From NCBI RefSeq assembly GCF_028471905.1, contig NZ_CP116902.1, forward strand, positions 780,501 to 844,500: a stretch of 64,000 nucleotides of DNA, in the 5' to 3' direction. Numbering within the stretch: position 1 is the stretch's first letter; every line of letters begins with the position of its first letter. Below the pieces are notes generated by a model, which was not told where the DNA came from, did no database searches, and was given only the letters and a program-made list of their open reading frames with translations. Position numbers and translations under genes: made by a program. This document shows positions 62,725-64,000 of this stretch, one piece after another. Source of the DNA: Aneurinibacillus uraniidurans. GTDB lineage: Bacteria > Bacillota > Bacilli > Aneurinibacillales > Aneurinibacillaceae.

Positions 62725-64000
62725 TTATACCGTAAACCGCAGCACTTTTTCATGTGTCTCCGTGGCAAGATGCGATAAATTCTCGATAGCTGCTGCCATT
62801 TCTTCGGCTGAAGTGCTTTGCTGTTCGGCGGCAACTGCAATCTGCGTAAGACCGGTTGATGTCTCCTGGCTTACATCCGTAATGACACTAATCTGGGTAT
62901 GGAGATTGTTGATCAGCTCATGCAACTCCTGTTGCATATGTGTAATTTTTTCCATTTCCTTTTTGGTTTGCTCGGTTTTGCTCACAATGTCATCTAGTGC
63001 GCTTCCACTTCGGTGAACCATATTAATTTGATGTTTCACCTGCTCGACATTCATTTCCATTGAGCGAACCGTGACGGCTGTCTCGCTTTGTACGTGTTCG
63101 ATCAAGTGCATGATTTCCTGTGATGCTTTTGCGGATTCCTCTGCTAGTTTGCGCACTTCGTCTGCGACAACAGCGAATCCTTTTCCTTGCTGTCCGGCGC
63201 GGGCAGCTTCGATGGCGGCGTTTAAGGCAAGCAGATTGGTCTGATCCGCGATTCGGGAAATGACATCAACAATGTTTCCGATCTCTTCCGAGCGTTTGCC
63301 TAACTTTTGAATAGCCTCAGTTGCGAATGTAACGGTTTGGGAGACGACGTCTAAGTGAGTGATCGCATCGTTCACCGCTCCCATGCCGTCTACGGCAGCT
63401 TGCGTTGTCTGAGCTGCTACAGTAAGCGCTTCTTCCGCTGTGAGCGTGGTATGTTCGACTTTTTCCCGCGTTAAATTCATATTGCGATTTACATGTATAA
63501 TTGCTTCTGTTTGCTCTTCGATACTTGCAGCAATCTGATTGACTGTTTGAGCGACCTGTCCAGTGGTAGCGCCGGTTTCTTCTGCGGCAGCTGCCAATTG
63601 TTCCGATGTGGATGATACATTCTCGGATGATTGCTGCATCGTCCGGATCAAAGAGCGTAAATCCTCTGTCATGTGATTAAATCCGTCTGCGAGATGCCCA
63701 ATCTCATCCTGTCGCTTCACAGGAATTTGCACCGTAAGATCTCCCCCGGCGGCTACGCGGAAACTTGCTTCCATCTCGGCGATTGGACGTACGAACATCC
63801 GACGCATGAGGAGTGAGAGAACGATGAGCAGAACGATTAGCGACACAAGAGAGACCCCGAGAATGACGAGGCGCATCGTATGAATCGGCGCATATGCCTC
63901 CGCACTTTCCATTGCCATCGCAACGACCCAGCCGGTTCCTTTGACGGGATGGAAGGCCATGAGCTTTTCTATGCCGTTAAATGTATATTCTAACGTTCCA
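62725..64000 (-). CDS. Methyl-accepting chemotaxis protein, 5' end outside the window (partial)
   Basis: The minus-strand frame stays open to the window edge. The 13 codons upstream of the ATG at 63960 continue a typical dCache sensor (NGIEK followed by [17 protein letters not shown]), so the start lies beyond 64000. Visible parts are the end of the sensor, a membrane helix (about 25-50 of the visible ORF), a HAMP domain ([23 protein letters not shown]) and a full signalling domain. The hairpin is [19 protein letters not shown] with [15 protein letters not shown]. It is distinct in sequence and sensor class from the receptor at 3.5-5.3 kb. The ligand is unknown, though dCache receptors of this type often bind amino acids. 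Confidence 0.9.
   Translation of the reverse strand, partial: GTLEYTFNGIEKLMAFHPVKGTGWVVAMAMESAEAYAPIHTMRLVILGVSLVSLIVLLIVLSLLMRRMFVRPIAEMEASFRVAAGGDLTVQIPVKRQDEIGHLADGFNHMTEDLRSLIRTMQQSSENVSSTSEQLAAAAEETGATTGQVAQTVNQIAASIEEQTEAIIHVNRNMNLTREKVEHTTLTAEEALTVAAQTTQAAVDGMGAVNDAITHLDVVSQTVTFATEAIQKLGKRSEEIGNIVDVISRIADQTNLLALNAAIEAARAGQQGKGFAVVADEVRKLAEESAKASQEIMHLIEHVQSETAVTVRSMEMNVEQVKHQINMVHRSGSALDDIVSKTEQTKKEMEKITHMQQELHELINNLHTQISVITDVSQETSTGLTQIAVAAEQQSTSAEEMAAAIENLSHLATETHEKVLRFTV

Overview
The window is a chromosomal segment of a Gram-positive, endospore-forming member of the Bacillales. Both strands are densely coding, Shine-Dalgarno sequences are strong (AAGGAGG type), and intrinsic terminators are sharp. 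Gene order largely follows the Bacillus subtilis block spoIIB-maf-radC-mreBCD-minCD-spoIVFAB-rplU-ysxB-rpmA-spo0B-obg-pheB/pheA-safA-bofC-ruvAB-queA-tgt-yajC-yrzE-spoVB-comN-secDF-recJ-apt-relA-dtd-hisS-aspS-6S RNA-tcdA-rarA-cymR-iscS-yrrB-yrrD. A PilM/PilN/PilO type IV pilus operon beside this block, separate secD and secF genes, and a mid-range GC content by eye point to a Paenibacillaceae-type lineage such as Aneurinibacillus or Brevibacillus. That assignment is inference.

Layout. 0-3.4 kb: the 3' part of a type IV pilus operon (prepilin peptidase, PilM, PilN, PilO). 3.5-5.3 kb: a free-standing chemoreceptor between two terminators. 5.4-16.8 kb: SpoIIB-like SPOR protein, Maf, RadC, the shape and division genes mreBCD-minCD-rodA, the SpoIVFA/SpoIVFB pro-sigma-K processing pair, and RNase G. 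16.8-19.9 kb: L21 leader, rplU-prp-rpmA, spo0B-obgE. 20-22.4 kb: an inserted block with a DedA protein and a minus-strand pair (DUF4328-like membrane protein and a Lon-type S16 protease domain protein). 22.6-27.3 kb: an amino-acid operon pheB-hom-thrC-thrB-pheA. 27.4-35.3 kb: spore genes (CotS/YsxE-type kinase, SafA-like LysM protein with long repeats, BofC), ruvAB, an octanoyl/lipoyl transferase and a SpoIID/LytB protein. 35.4-44.6 kb: queA-tgt-yajC, a KimA-type potassium importer, YrzE-like protein, SpoVB, ComN, SecD and SecF. 45-53.5 kb: recJ-apt-relA-dtd, a methyltransferase and hemZ. 53.5-57.2 kb: a T-box-controlled hisS-aspS operon followed by 6S RNA. 57.2-64 kb: tcdA, rarA, cymR-iscS, TPR and PRC-barrel proteins, two tiny genes and the 3' part of a second chemoreceptor.

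The genes form several functional units: envelope growth and division (Mre, Min, RodA, Maf), sporulation (SpoIIB-like, SpoIVFA/FB, Spo0B, SafA, BofC, SpoVB, SpoIID-like), translation and its control (L21, L27 with its processing protease, HisRS, AspRS, Dtd, QueA, Tgt, TcdA), Sec export (YajC, SecD, SecF), stress signalling (Rel, 6S RNA), recombination (RuvAB, RecJ, RarA) and cysteine/sulfur metabolism (CymR, IscS).

The least explained structure is a family of four related intergenic inverted-repeat elements (19.9, 44.6, 44.8-45.0 and 48.1-48.25 kb). They share a core resembling GGAAGTAGGGACTGTCCGCT and, in the clearest copies, have long self-complementary ends. Other points of interest are a T-box whose probable specifier is an Asp codon although the first gene is hisS, a kimA-like gene without a recognisable c-di-AMP riboswitch, a prephenate dehydratase in which the usual TRF motif reads TCF, and near-identical 117-bp repeats in the SafA-like gene. 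I saw no tRNA or rRNA genes, no CRISPR array, no insertion sequence and no prophage.
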